Below are positions 1 through 8,502 of a stretch of DNA of 43,334 nucleotides, one piece after another (the stretch's first letter is position 1; each line of letters begins with the position of its first letter). Source of the stretch: Lysobacterales bacterium. Its GTDB lineage: Bacteria; Pseudomonadota; Gammaproteobacteria; Xanthomonadales; SZUA-38. The DNA lies in contig JASJDM010000067.1 of assembly GCA_030065125.1 (NCBI GenBank), forward strand, positions 1-43,334, read 5' to 3'. Both the position numbers and the translations under genes were made by a program. The notes beneath the pieces were generated by a model. It saw only the letters and a list, made by a program, of their open reading frames with translations, did not search any database and was not told where the DNA came from.

Positions 1-258
1 GGTTTTCGAGCATTTCGAGAGTGTCGTGGTGGAAGTCCACCAGGACGGTGTACGCGGCCTCGGGGAAGGCTATGGCATTTTCTACGAGGGCGAAACGGCC
101 GACAGCATGGTTCGCCAACCTGATCACTGATGGCCTCGAGTTGTCGAACCATGCTGTCGGCCGTTTCGCCCTCGTAGAAAATGCCATAGCCTTCCCCGAG
201 GCCGCGTACACCGTCCTGGTGGACTTCCACCACGACACTCTCGAAATGCTCGAAAACC
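1..258. repeat. Perfect 114-bp inverted repeat at the window edge (probable fold-back artefact)
   Basis: Bases 1-114 are the exact reverse complement of 145-258, with a 30-bp spacer (115-144); the match stops at the spacer and runs off the left end. The right arm codes on the minus strand for the N-terminal part of an enolase-superfamily protein. The left arm is the same coding sequence turned round, so it destroys that gene. A mismatch-free palindrome inside a coding region and exactly at the window edge fits a chimeric fold-back read or contig-end misassembly better than biology. An open reading frame at 21-281 is a by-product of the symmetry. Confidence 0.93.
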
Positions 259-320
259 TTACCGGCAATTCGAAAGGGTGAACGTGCTGGCCATCGCTCG
301 GTGTGAATGCTGAATTTCAT
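115..320 (-). CDS. Dipeptide epimerase-like enolase-superfamily protein, N-terminal fragment
   Basis: The gene starts at ATG 318-320 on the minus strand, behind an AAGGA Shine-Dalgarno sequence, 25 bp after the CocE stop and probably in the same operon. About 68 genuine residues remain before the sequence enters the inverted copy. They show the capping-domain pattern of the muconate-cycloisomerase/dipeptide-epimerase group: SPFRIAGKVFEHFESVVVEV, then GLGEGYGIFYEGETADSM (compare G-x-GE-x-x-P-Y-x-x-YGE-T-x-E-S in Ala-Glu and related epimerases). Such enzymes epimerise the second residue of dipeptides such as L-Ala-D/L-Glu in the cytoplasm. The barrel with the catalytic lysines is absent, so substrate cannot be judged. 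Family assignment is good; epimerase activity is inferred. Confidence 0.68.
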
Positions 321-345
321 CAATCCAATCCTTCGCTGGGGGTGC

Positions 346-2148
346 TCACAGGTCGCCTTGGAACTCGGGCAGCACAATCCGGCTTGGCCGTTCGGCGTCG
401 TGAAAGATCGTTTGCCGCGCAGTCCTACGTTCAACGGCTGTCAATACCGGTTCCCCGGTATGATGGTTGGGCTCAAGCAGGCGGTCCGCGGTAGCGGTCA
501 GGACTACCCGGATTCGGTGTCCTGGCTTGAACGTGTGGCCCATGTGGCAGACGTGAAACCGGAGTCGCACAGGCTCGCCCGGGGTCATCAGGGTTTCGCG
601 ATGGAAACCGTTGCGATACCGGGCGCGGAAAGCCGCGCAGCCCATCTCTCCGGTCATATTGACGGAACGACCGTCTGGCCAGACGTCCTCGATGCGAAGC
701 ACCAGGTCTGCATCCGGCGCGTCGACGGCCAGGTAGATCTCGGCGCGCACCGGCCCAAGCACGGTCATCGCTTCTGTCAGCGGGTCACTGGTGTACACCA
801 GCACGTCATGTCGCGCCAGGTTGGCACCGGAGGCCGAACCGATGGACACGTTGGGTACGGCGAAGCGCCAGTCGGCGGGAAACCGGTCCGGCGGCCCGTC
901 CGGACCCTCGGCGCTCAGCTGGCCATCGCCGAACATCGAGTTGGCGGACCCGCTGCTGCAAAGATACATCGACCGTTTGTTGGCCTGTCGCGGCGGATAC
1001 TCCTGCGTGGAATGCCACTGGTTGCTGCCCGAGGTATACAAGCGGCAGCGATCCGGCAGCGCCGTGGGTTCGCCGCGGCCCTTCAGGTGGACGTCAAAAA
1101 AATTCAGGATCGCAGCGGGCAGGGCGACACTGGCGTTTTCTCCGAAAGACACTTCACCCATCTGCTCGGCGACGCCGGTGAGCATCTGGGCATGTCGCCA
1201 CGGTCCGACCAGCAGGTGCCGGTTGTCATGACCGGCGGGGTTGGCCGCCTCGATTTCGCTCCAGTTGTACAGCGCTCCGGCCTGGTCGCCGTCATGAAAC
1301 CCCGTAATGGCGAACACCGGAATATCGATGACCGCGGCGGACTCCCGGGTCAGCATGATCTGCTCCCACCAGCCGTCCAGGGTAGGGTGCTGCAGTGGCT
1401 CCCGCATAGCCGAGGCCGCATCTTCGCCCAGGTAATCGTTGAGGACCTGCTCGTTTGGACTTGCCCGGAATGCCTGTATGAAAGGATGGGTTTCGTCCAG
1501 GGCGTCGAATTCGTCATCGATACCGATTTCCTCCAGGCTGCTGGAAGTAACCAGCTTGGGCCAGCTGAGGAAATGGGTCTTGAAAAACGTACCGCCGAGA
1601 AATGGCGTCTCGTAAAAAAACATCGCCCCTGGCGACTGCGGTGCAATGCAAGTCAGGTGGGGCGGTTTCAGGCGTGCTGCAAGCCATTGAACTGAAGCGG
1701 AATACGACGAGCCATACATGCCAATGTGTCCGTCTGACCAGTCCTGCTCGGCAATCCACTCGATGCAGTCATAGCCATCTTCAGCCTCGTTTTGGAAAAA
1801 CCGGAACTGCCCCTCGGATTTCCAAGTCCCTCGGCACCACTGAACGACCACGGCGTATCCCGCGTTGCGAAAAAATTCGATTGGCCCCAACGCAATCGGC
1901 ATGATCGGGTTGGGGTATGGCGTCCGCACCAGTATCGCTGGCCAGGATCCCTGCTCGTCGCGAGGGAGATGAACATGGGAGAAGAGACCGGCGCGGTCCC
2001 GCATGGGCACCATGGTCTCGATCTCGGGTTCCAGTCGCGGCGGCCGTAGCTTTGGGGGAGGGGCATTGCGTGCCTTTTCCCACTCCGCATACCGCTGCTC
2101 AAACTCGATTTGCCAGGAAGGCTTTGCAGCGGAATTTGAACGCGTCAT
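346..2148 (-). CDS. CocE/NonD-type serine hydrolase (peptidase S15 family)
   Basis: This 600-residue alpha/beta hydrolase has the S15/CocE layout. An N-terminal hydrolase core carries the nucleophile elbow GMYGSSYSA (Ser148 the likely nucleophile), a plausible acid Asp285 in TGFHDGD, and His318 in GPWRH. A C-terminal jelly-roll region of about 200 residues follows. There is no signal peptide, so it is probably cytoplasmic. Family members cleave X-Pro dipeptides, acyl esters or beta-lactam amides; the substrate here cannot be read from sequence. The ATG at 2148 has a GAAGG motif upstream. It is followed at 25 bp by the dipeptide-epimerase gene and is divergent from the MaoC-like gene across an intergenic region carrying a 39-bp element shared with the S12/MFS promoter region. 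Neighbours favour a role in peptide or amide breakdown. Confidence 0.88.
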   Translation of the reverse strand: MTRSNSAAKPSWQIEFEQRYAEWEKARNAPPPKLRPPRLEPEIETMVPMRDRAGLFSHVHLPRDEQGSWPAILVRTPYPNPIMPIALGPIEFFRNAGYAVVVQWCRGTWKSEGQFRFFQNEAEDGYDCIEWIAEQDWSDGHIGMYGSSYSASVQWLAARLKPPHLTCIAPQSPGAMFFYETPFLGGTFFKTHFLSWPKLVTSSSLEEIGIDDEFDALDETHPFIQAFRASPNEQVLNDYLGEDAASAMREPLQHPTLDGWWEQIMLTRESAAVIDIPVFAITGFHDGDQAGALYNWSEIEAANPAGHDNRHLLVGPWRHAQMLTGVAEQMGEVSFGENASVALPAAILNFFDVHLKGRGEPTALPDRCRLYTSGSNQWHSTQEYPPRQANKRSMYLCSSGSANSMFGDGQLSAEGPDGPPDRFPADWRFAVPNVSIGSASGANLARHDVLVYTSDPLTEAMTVLGPVRAEIYLAVDAPDADLVLRIEDVWPDGRSVNMTGEMGCAAFRARYRNGFHRETLMTPGEPVRLRFHVCHMGHTFKPGHRIRVVLTATADRLLEPNHHTGEPVLTAVERRTARQTIFHDAERPSRIVLPEFQGDL

Positions 2149-2217
2149 CGTCTGCCTTCAAGGGAAAAAGTCCAGCTTCTCGAAATAATAGTCGTGATCA
2201 AATCAAACAAGTGTCGA

Positions 2218-2256
2218 ATCACAAACCAAGATTTACTCGCGGCAACCCGCGAACGG
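2218..2256 (+). promoter_or_regulatory. 39-bp shared intergenic element, copy 1
   Basis: This lies in the divergent CocE/MaoC promoter region. It starts ATCACAAACC, contains CAAGATTTAC at 2227-2236, then a GCG-rich stretch, and ends GAACGG. A very similar 39-bp block occurs at 10234-10272 between the divergent S12 and MFS operons. Both lie only 60-170 bp from start codons. It is a candidate operator or promoter element; the regulator is unknown and no obvious dedicated one is encoded beside it. Confidence 0.5.
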
Positions 2257-2376
2257 CAGCAACCGGGGTGTCGGTTGGGCAGCGTAAGATCTTGTGTAGC
2301 GCCAATTACCTTCAAATGCTGATGTGGCTTACGCTCACCGTCGAGGAGTTTGAAACTCGCAACACATCGGATCGTC

Positions 2377-2856
2377 ATGATGAACGCAACTGATCTGAAA
2401 TCGTCTTTTGTTGTCGGCCAGGACCTCGGCGTCACCCCCTGGCAAGTGATTGAACAGGGCGCAATGACTGAATTCGAAACCTTGACGCTCAGCAACGATC
2501 CGCTGCACACGGACCCGGAGTGGGTGCGGCAACACACCACCTATCCCAACACCATCGTGCCCGGATTGCTGACGCTGTCCCTGCTGCCATATTTTTTCTC
2601 GCAGCTGGACGTTACACCGGCGGGACACCATGCCCTCAACTACGGGTTCGACCGGGTTCGCTGGACCTCCCCGGTCCCCGTAGGCAGCCACCTTCGGGCC
2701 CATTTTGTCTGCGGCGATGCACGGGAGAGGTCCAGGCACAGGCCCGGCGTGATCGTTCGGTTCGATGTGACAGTTCAGATCAGGGGCCAGGAAACTCCCG
2801 CCATGGTGGCTCAATGGCTGGGAGCGATTGTTCCGGATTCCACCGGGGCCGGTTGA
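2377..2856 (+). CDS. MaoC-like hot-dog-fold dehydratase
   Basis: This is a 159-residue single hot-dog-domain protein. The MaoC / (R)-enoyl-CoA hydratase signature is visible: LSNDPLHTDPEW (Asp41 and His44 match the D-x-x-H hydratase pair), followed by IVPGLLTLSLLP, which corresponds to the family's I-x-HG-x-LTLSLLP helix. Such proteins hydrate or dehydrate acyl-CoA thioesters, which makes sense beside the acyl-CoA synthetase further along the island. An upstream TTG at 2350 is in frame, but the ATG pair at 2377/2380 gives a normal family length. It precedes the TonB-receptor gene by 162 bp on the same strand and may be co-transcribed with it. The physiological acyl substrate is unknown. Confidence 0.78.
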   Translation: MMNATDLKSSFVVGQDLGVTPWQVIEQGAMTEFETLTLSNDPLHTDPEWVRQHTTYPNTIVPGLLTLSLLPYFFSQLDVTPAGHHALNYGFDRVRWTSPVPVGSHLRAHFVCGDARERSRHRPGVIVRFDVTVQIRGQETPAMVAQWLGAIVPDSTGAG

Positions 2857-3018
2857 ATCTCGTAACTATTGCGTCGGCGTCCGAAACCTCTGGGTGGCAC
2901 CCGGCGATAAGATCGGTAGGTAGTCCCGCGGGTCGCAATGCACGATTCGAGCCACGGTGTGGACGGATTGCGACGGTTGACTCAGGGCTGAACCCAACAG
3001 CGGCAGCGAGGAGCCCGA

Positions 3019-5247
3019 ATGAACAAACCGAAAATGCCGACGAATCCCGTGTCCAGCAGGCGAACTGCTATGTCAACATCGTGGCTTCTGGTACCGGTGC
3101 TTGTAGCAGGATCAACAACTGACAGTTGGGCGCAGGACTCCGATGGCGCCGTAATCGAGGAGATTGTCGTAACCGCGCAGAAGCGGGAGCAGGTCGCACA
3201 GACCGTGCCCGTAAGCCTTTTCGCCATCACCAACGAAGATCTCGAGAAGGCGGGTGTTTATGATCTCACCAGCCTGGACGAAATCGCGGCGGGCGTAACC
3301 GTATCGGAGGCAAATCCTGACCAGTTCAATGTGGTGATTCGCGGCATATCCAACCTGGGCGGAAATTTCATCGCCGGCCCGGCAACGGGGGTCTACCTGG
3401 ACGAGTCCCCGATGTCCGCGTTCTCCTCGGCGTTGCCCCAGATGGCCTTCTGGGACGCCGAACGGGTAGAGGTCCTGCGAGGGCCCCAGGGCACGCTGTT
3501 TGGCGAGGGATCCATGGGCGGGACCATTCGCGTCATTTCGGCCAAACCGGACGCCAGTGGTTTTTCCGGGCGGATACAGGCCGGCTGGAGCAGCGTTTCG
3601 GGTGGCGACGATGCCTTTTCCGGCAAGGCCATGCTCAACGTTCCGCTGGTCGAAGACACCCTGGCCTTGCGTTTCAACGCCAGCGTCGACGAACTGCCCG
3701 GCTGGATCGACGTACCCGATCTGGGGGCCACCAACGCCAACAGTGGGGACCGCAGCAGCTATCGCGCCGCACTCAGGTGGACTCCCAGCGACGAATTGAC
3801 CGTTGATCTTTCCTACATGCAGCAGGATGTTGAGATCGATAACAACTTCTTTGCCACGTCACCGGGCGTTTACCGGCCCGCGGATATTGACCCGGCCCTG
3901 GGACCGGTGGTTATGCTGAGCGCTCGCGATTCCGAGTTCGACCTGGTCAACCTGACGGCCAGCTATGATTTTGGCCCGGTCACCCTGGTCGCCGCTTTGT
4001 CGGACTTTAATTCTGAATTCAGTGAGTTTGGTGATCGCAGTTACGTAGTTCCGGTGTTTTTCGGGTTCCCCGGCACCGCGTTTTCCCCGTTCACGACGAT
4101 CGTGGAAGCGGAAACCCAAGAGCTTCGACTGGTTTCCAACGGCGACAACACGCTTAACTGGACCGCTGGCTTCTACAACAAGAGTGACGATCGGGCCAAT
4201 CCGAACAGCGGATTCGTGTTTGACATCCCATTCCTGGTGGACCTTATTGGCACGTCCGTGGATGAAGCGTTGACCACAGCCACCTCCAGCAACGATGCCC
4301 AGGCACTTTACGGGGATGTTGAGTGGAAGATCAGCGATGCATTCGCGCTTCAGGCTGGCGCCCGGTACTACGACGCCGATTATGAGCAGGTGACCCGCTT
4401 TGACACCACGTCCCTTCTGCTTGGCACCGTCGCGGGGGTCGTAAGCGGCAGCGGGTCTTCCGACGTAACCAACGGAAAGCTGGGTGCCAGCTGGTCACCG
4501 ACGGACACTGTCATGCTGTACGCCAGGTATTCCGAGGGCTTCAGGGACGGTGGCGTGAATCCAAATGCACAGCCTTCCCGCCCGGAAATTCCCGCCGACT
4601 TCAGCTCCGAAGAGATCAAGGCCTATGAAGTGGGAGTGAAATCCAACCCGCGGGACTGGCTGCAGCTGAATGCGTCTGTGTATTCAAACGAGTGGGATCA
4701 GCTTCAGCTCGGATTCGTCACCTCTGACGGTCTCCTCGGGTACACCGCCAATGCTGGCCAGGCCAGCGCCGACGGGGCGGAAATCGAGCTATTGGCCAGG
4801 CCCACAAGCCAATTCCAGGTCGGGCTGAATCTCGCCTGGCTGGATTCCGAAATCGACGAGCAGGTGGAAAACGCCTTTGGCATCGTTATCGCCCAGGCAG
4901 GTAACGAAATCCCGTTTTCTCCCGATCTCCAGGCGTTACTCTCCGCCAGCTACCAGTTTCCCATTTCGGGTAACCTGAACGGTAACCTGGCCATGAACTT
5001 CGCCCATCGCGGTGAGTCATTTTCCGAGCCGGAGAACCGGGAATCGGAGATTAACGACTCCCTGAATACCGTGTATCTGCAGGCGGGTGTCAGCGGCGAA
5101 AACTGGTCAGCCAACCTGTACGTCCGAAACGCCACCGACGAGGATGTGACCAACATTCGCGGTCGGTTTGTCACTGCGCTGCCTTATGTTTTCGGCAGTT
5201 ATGTCGAACCGCGGTCGGTGGGTGTGCAGTTCAATATGGCCTTCTAA
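3019..5247 (+). CDS. TonB-dependent outer-membrane receptor
   Basis: This is a 742-residue receptor. A signal peptide ends near Ala38 (SWA-QD), followed by a TonB-box-like VIEEIVVTAQKRE, then the plug domain with VLRGPQGTLFGEGSMGGTI, then a 22-strand-type barrel ending in the aromatic VGVQFNMAF. The ATG at 3019 has a GAGGAG ribosome site 8 bp upstream. It would import a ligand too large for porins across the outer membrane using TonB energy. It belongs to the common VTAQKR-type receptors, unlike the longer receptor at 27554. Location among peptide hydrolases, MaoC and an acyl-CoA synthetase suggests a peptide or lipopeptide ligand rather than iron, but nothing in the sequence proves that. A strong terminator follows. 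Confidence 0.93.
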   Translation: MNKPKMPTNPVSSRRTAMSTSWLLVPVLVAGSTTDSWAQDSDGAVIEEIVVTAQKREQVAQTVPVSLFAITNEDLEKAGVYDLTSLDEIAAGVTVSEANPDQFNVVIRGISNLGGNFIAGPATGVYLDESPMSAFSSALPQMAFWDAERVEVLRGPQGTLFGEGSMGGTIRVISAKPDASGFSGRIQAGWSSVSGGDDAFSGKAMLNVPLVEDTLALRFNASVDELPGWIDVPDLGATNANSGDRSSYRAALRWTPSDELTVDLSYMQQDVEIDNNFFATSPGVYRPADIDPALGPVVMLSARDSEFDLVNLTASYDFGPVTLVAALSDFNSEFSEFGDRSYVVPVFFGFPGTAFSPFTTIVEAETQELRLVSNGDNTLNWTAGFYNKSDDRANPNSGFVFDIPFLVDLIGTSVDEALTTATSSNDAQALYGDVEWKISDAFALQAGARYYDADYEQVTRFDTTSLLLGTVAGVVSGSGSSDVTNGKLGASWSPTDTVMLYARYSEGFRDGGVNPNAQPSRPEIPADFSSEEIKAYEVGVKSNPRDWLQLNASVYSNEWDQLQLGFVTSDGLLGYTANAGQASADGAEIELLARPTSQFQVGLNLAWLDSEIDEQVENAFGIVIAQAGNEIPFSPDLQALLSASYQFPISGNLNGNLAMNFAHRGESFSEPENRESEINDSLNTVYLQAGVSGENWSANLYVRNATDEDVTNIRGRFVTALPYVFGSYVEPRSVGVQFNMAF

Positions 5248-5273
5248 CCCATTCACGAAATGCGGCTTTGAGA

Positions 5274-5309
5274 CGGCGTGTCCTGATTCAGGGCACGCCG
5301 CTTTTTTTT
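5274..5309 (+). terminator. Rho-independent terminator after the TonB receptor
   Basis: A ten-pair stem (CGGCGTGTCC at 5274-5283 with GGGCACGCCG at 5291-5300, one T-G wobble) has a 7-nt loop and is followed after one C by eight T residues (5302-5309). It closes the plus-strand MaoC-receptor unit in the convergent gap before the M81 gene. Confidence 0.92.
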
Positions 5310-5346
5310 GGGGGGGCGGAGCAATGCGCGAGCCGAGCGCGCCAGA

Positions 5347-6804
5347 TCAATCGGTGCGAAAAGGATCGTCTATTCGCGGCCAGAAATTCATATCTCGATG
5401 AAGATAGGGGATGTTCTCGAAGTCGGAACGCAGCAGGCCGGGCGTGGTGACATACAGGACGTCAGCAGCCAGCGGGGCGAAATCCGCGTAGAAATGATGA
5501 GAGGACTTGATGACGATTGCATGCTTGGAGCCCAGTTCGATGCCGAGGTCGGTAAACAGGTTGGTTGCATAACCCTGCTGCCGCCTGCTGATCAAAACGA
5601 GATCGGTGCCGTCGTCGGTGCTGACCCATGCCGAGTATCCGCAGGAAATGGAGCCGGCACCCAGAATGGACTGTCGATGATCGGGTTCGAGTGCACGAAC
5701 GGTAACAGACAGGTCAATGGGTAGGCCGGAGAGCGGGCCGCATTTGCCGCCAACTCTGAGCATCAGCCTCGCGCCAAGACCCGCCTCCCGGCATACGGCG
5801 ATGGCGCCCAGGTCCCAGACCGGCCCGATGGCCATGTTGGTCAGACCCCCTTCCCGCAGGGCCTCGAGGATAAAGGTGCTGTCACTGCTGGCGCCACCGC
5901 CCGCATTGTCCGCGACATCGGCCACGACGGTTGGACCCTGGTCGTTCACCGAAGTCAGCCGCTTCATTGCCTCGTCGAGACCGATGGCTTCGGGCCTAGT
6001 GTCATCTCGCATTGCCCAGACCTCATCTCGCAGGGATTTTGCGAGCCTCGCGGCCGCTCCCGGGTTGTCGTCGCCGACAACCCAGACCTTTGCTCCAGCT
6101 TCTGGGACGTCGCCGTAGGGAAAGCCATGTCCGAAACTGACCGAGAGAATTCCGGTCTGTTGCTCCATCGACTTCATCTTGCCTACGAAGCTTTGCATCG
6201 GCTCCCGGTTGGTGTGCCAGAACCCGACCATTCTGCAGTCGGCCATTTCGATCACGGGAGATATTCGCCCCTCTGCCGCGTCCAGCGTAAGCTGCCATAC
6301 CTCTTTGAACCGATCGATCACGTCGGTATGGGGATACTCCTTGTAGGCCACAACGATATCGGCATTGCTGCGCATGCGCTCGGTGAAGTGGCAGTGCGGA
6401 TCCAGTTCAACGCCAATGGCCACGTCCGGGCCAACCAGTTGCCGGATGTGCTCGAGGATGTCCCCTTCACAATCGGGGTAGCCATCGGCCACCATGGCGC
6501 CGTGGAGGGGTAGCATGATCGCATCTACCGGCATGGCGGATCGCAGATCCTCGAGCAGTTCGTCCCGTAGTTCTTCGTAAACCTCTCTGACAACGACGCC
6601 GCTTGGCTGTGCATCTGCAAGCAGGCCGACAGTGATTTCGTGGCAGCTTTCTTCAGCCAGGCTCTGGAGCATGGCCCGCCAGGGGTTGTCCGGCTCCCAG
6701 TTCTCCGGATCGTTCGCGCGTTCCACCGAAAAGCTGCCAGCGCCGGTCGGCGCAGCAGCAAAGGTGTTCGTTTCAGTGGCTATGCTGGCGATGAATACTC
6801 TCAA
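5347..6804 (-). CDS. M81-family metallopeptidase (MlrC-like)
   Basis: This 485-residue cytoplasmic protein has the M81 / MlrC architecture, with an N-terminal DUF1485-type metal-binding domain and a C-terminal MlrC domain. Visible motifs are ETNTF at the N terminus, LPLHGAMV (His101), ELDPHCHFTERM (Asp135, His137) and YKEYPHTD (His159); Asp135, His137 and His159 fit the family's zinc-binding D-x-H...H pattern. The family prototype, microcystinase MlrC, cleaves linear D-amino-acid-containing peptides. The start is a TTG at 6804 overlapping the TGA of the upstream S12 gene (TTGA), so translation is probably coupled. It is the last gene of the S12-S12-M81 operon. A peptidase role is inferred; many M81 members are uncharacterised. 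Confidence 0.88.
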   Translation of the reverse strand: MRVFIASIATETNTFAAAPTGAGSFSVERANDPENWEPDNPWRAMLQSLAEESCHEITVGLLADAQPSGVVVREVYEELRDELLEDLRSAMPVDAIMLPLHGAMVADGYPDCEGDILEHIRQLVGPDVAIGVELDPHCHFTERMRSNADIVVAYKEYPHTDVIDRFKEVWQLTLDAAEGRISPVIEMADCRMVGFWHTNREPMQSFVGKMKSMEQQTGILSVSFGHGFPYGDVPEAGAKVWVVGDDNPGAAARLAKSLRDEVWAMRDDTRPEAIGLDEAMKRLTSVNDQGPTVVADVADNAGGGASSDSTFILEALREGGLTNMAIGPVWDLGAIAVCREAGLGARLMLRVGGKCGPLSGLPIDLSVTVRALEPDHRQSILGAGSISCGYSAWVSTDDGTDLVLISRRQQGYATNLFTDLGIELGSKHAIVIKSSHHFYADFAPLAADVLYVTTPGLLRSDFENIPYLHRDMNFWPRIDDPFRTD

Positions 6805-8480
6805 GCCACGTCCCCGGTTCGATCAAAGCGCAAATGACGCGACCGGACAGTGTCTATCTCGAACGAGAGAACCCGCCCGCTGTCGTCACGGTTTCGGACG
6901 ACCATGGCGCAACCGGCCGTTGGGTCGTCCAGATTGCGAATCCCCACGGACTCGTCCGAGTAGATCTCAATACGAAACTTGCGGGTGCCGCTGTAGTCGC
7001 CGCGGATGGTCAGGATCAGATCTTCGTCCTCGAGCTTGATCGAGATATCCGCTCCTGCGTCCGCCGAAAAGTAATTGCCGGTCAAAGAAGGGCCCGAGGC
7101 TGCGCTGGGGATCGGCTCCTCGGGCAGCAGGCGCAGCGTGTCGGTATTGCCGGACTCGCTGTAACTGATGAACTCGGGCGGATTGCCATCTGCGTCAGGT
7201 TCCAGGTTGTCGAAAACCAGTGGGCCGAGGGCAATGTGCTCAAATCCGGCGGTCAGGCCATTGGGGGTTTCCCGCAGTATCGGCATGTAGGGTGTGCCCA
7301 TGAACGACGTGCCCAGGCGGTCGCCAAGTTCCCCGAACCCAACCAGAACCCCCGAAGTGGCGTGGTATTTCCGTCCAACCAGGTGGGTGTAGGATTCAAG
7401 AGGCGCAATTTCAGGCTTGGGTTCGGCCAGTTTCTCGCCCAGGATCGTATCCACGATCTGCCAGGCCAGTTCCTGGGCGTTGGCGTTCATGCCGTTGGCC
7501 AGGATGACAATATCGATTCCATGTTGAGGCACGGTCAGCATCTGGCTGTTGCCACCGATGACGGAGCCGGCATGGTGGATGACATCCACGCCCCGGTACT
7601 GGTGATTCTGCAGGCCAAACGAGTAAACGGATCGCAGGCCGTTGTCCAGGATCGCCGGTTCAAACATCTGGCTCCAGGTCGATTCGGACCCCACGCGTTT
7701 CGGGCCGTTCATATGGGCCAGCCAGATCAGCATGTCGTCCACCGTGGATACCAGGTTGCCCTCACCGCGTATATCGGTCTGGAAGAAGCCGCCGCGCCTG
7801 TATCCGCCGTCGGGCGTCGGAAGGTGCAGAGATGCGACACCGGGGAGCACTGACTCATCGCTTGGAACGCCCTCGGTGTCGAGCATTCCCAGTGGGAGAA
7901 AGACCCGCTCTTTCAGGAAGTCCTCCATGGACATTTCCGCCACCCTGTCGATCACGATGGACAGAAGGTGGTAGCCGCCGTTGCAGTACATCTGCCCCTG
8001 TCCCGGCTCAAAATTTCTACCGGCCTGCCGGGCCAGGGTCTTGAGCGTCCAACCGTCGGGCTGCCTGGCATCACCGTTGGCGGTCATGGCGACGTCCAGT
8101 GAGCAGCGATAGCCACTGGTGTGGTGCATGAACTGGCGCAGGGTGGGCACGGGTTCGCGGTCAGGCAGTTCCGGCAGATACTCGGTTGCAGGCGCATCAA
8201 TATCGAGTTTGCCGTCCTCTACCAGCAACAGGGCCGCTAGGCAGGTGAAATGCTTGCTGGTTGAACCGATACGCATGCGTGTCGCGGGGGTGTTCACGAC
8301 ACCGTGCTGGACGCTGGCCAGTCCAAAGGCCTTGCGATAGATCGTCTCTCCGTCCAGCGCTACTGCGACTGCCAGGCCGGGGCAGTCACTCCGGTTGACG
8401 GGCTGGAATACCGCATCCAGGGCTTCAATGCCGGTGTCGTCTCTGGAACCCTGGTCTTCGTGATCCTTCGCGTCAGTCAT
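6801..8480 (-). CDS. S12-family serine hydrolase with C-terminal extension (paralogue 1)
   Basis: This is a 559-residue beta-lactamase/DD-peptidase-fold hydrolase. All three active-site motifs are present: SxxK as STSK (Ser73, Lys76), YxN as YCN (Tyr165-Asn167) and HxG as HAG (His303-Gly305). HTSGYR follows the first motif. About 230 residues beyond the catalytic domain form beta-rich extra regions, a length and plan like D-aminopeptidase DAP and MlrB rather than true beta-lactamases. There is no signal peptide, so a cytoplasmic location is likely. It is a tandem paralogue of the neighbour at 8503-10164 (22-bp gap) and its stop overlaps the M81 start. Expected action is hydrolysis of peptide, amide or ester bonds, possibly next to D-residues; the substrate is unproven. 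Confidence 0.9.
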   Translation of the reverse strand: MTDAKDHEDQGSRDDTGIEALDAVFQPVNRSDCPGLAVAVALDGETIYRKAFGLASVQHGVVNTPATRMRIGSTSKHFTCLAALLLVEDGKLDIDAPATEYLPELPDREPVPTLRQFMHHTSGYRCSLDVAMTANGDARQPDGWTLKTLARQAGRNFEPGQGQMYCNGGYHLLSIVIDRVAEMSMEDFLKERVFLPLGMLDTEGVPSDESVLPGVASLHLPTPDGGYRRGGFFQTDIRGEGNLVSTVDDMLIWLAHMNGPKRVGSESTWSQMFEPAILDNGLRSVYSFGLQNHQYRGVDVIHHAGSVIGGNSQMLTVPQHGIDIVILANGMNANAQELAWQIVDTILGEKLAEPKPEIAPLESYTHLVGRKYHATSGVLVGFGELGDRLGTSFMGTPYMPILRETPNGLTAGFEHIALGPLVFDNLEPDADGNPPEFISYSESGNTDTLRLLPEEPIPSAASGPSLTGNYFSADAGADISIKLEDEDLILTIRGDYSGTRKFRIEIYSDESVGIRNLDDPTAGCAMVVRNRDDSGRVLSFEIDTVRSRHLRFDRTGDVA

Positions 8481-8502
8481 TGATTCGTCTCGCAGTCAGG
8501 TG

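Noticed and set aside
21..281. 86-residue open frame on the plus strand
   Set aside because: It spans the fold-back palindrome and exists only because of the inverted copy; the genuine coding sense is the minus strand.
307..1695. 462-residue open frame antisense to CocE
   Set aside because: It overlaps a well-supported S15 hydrolase completely and shows no recognisable domain.
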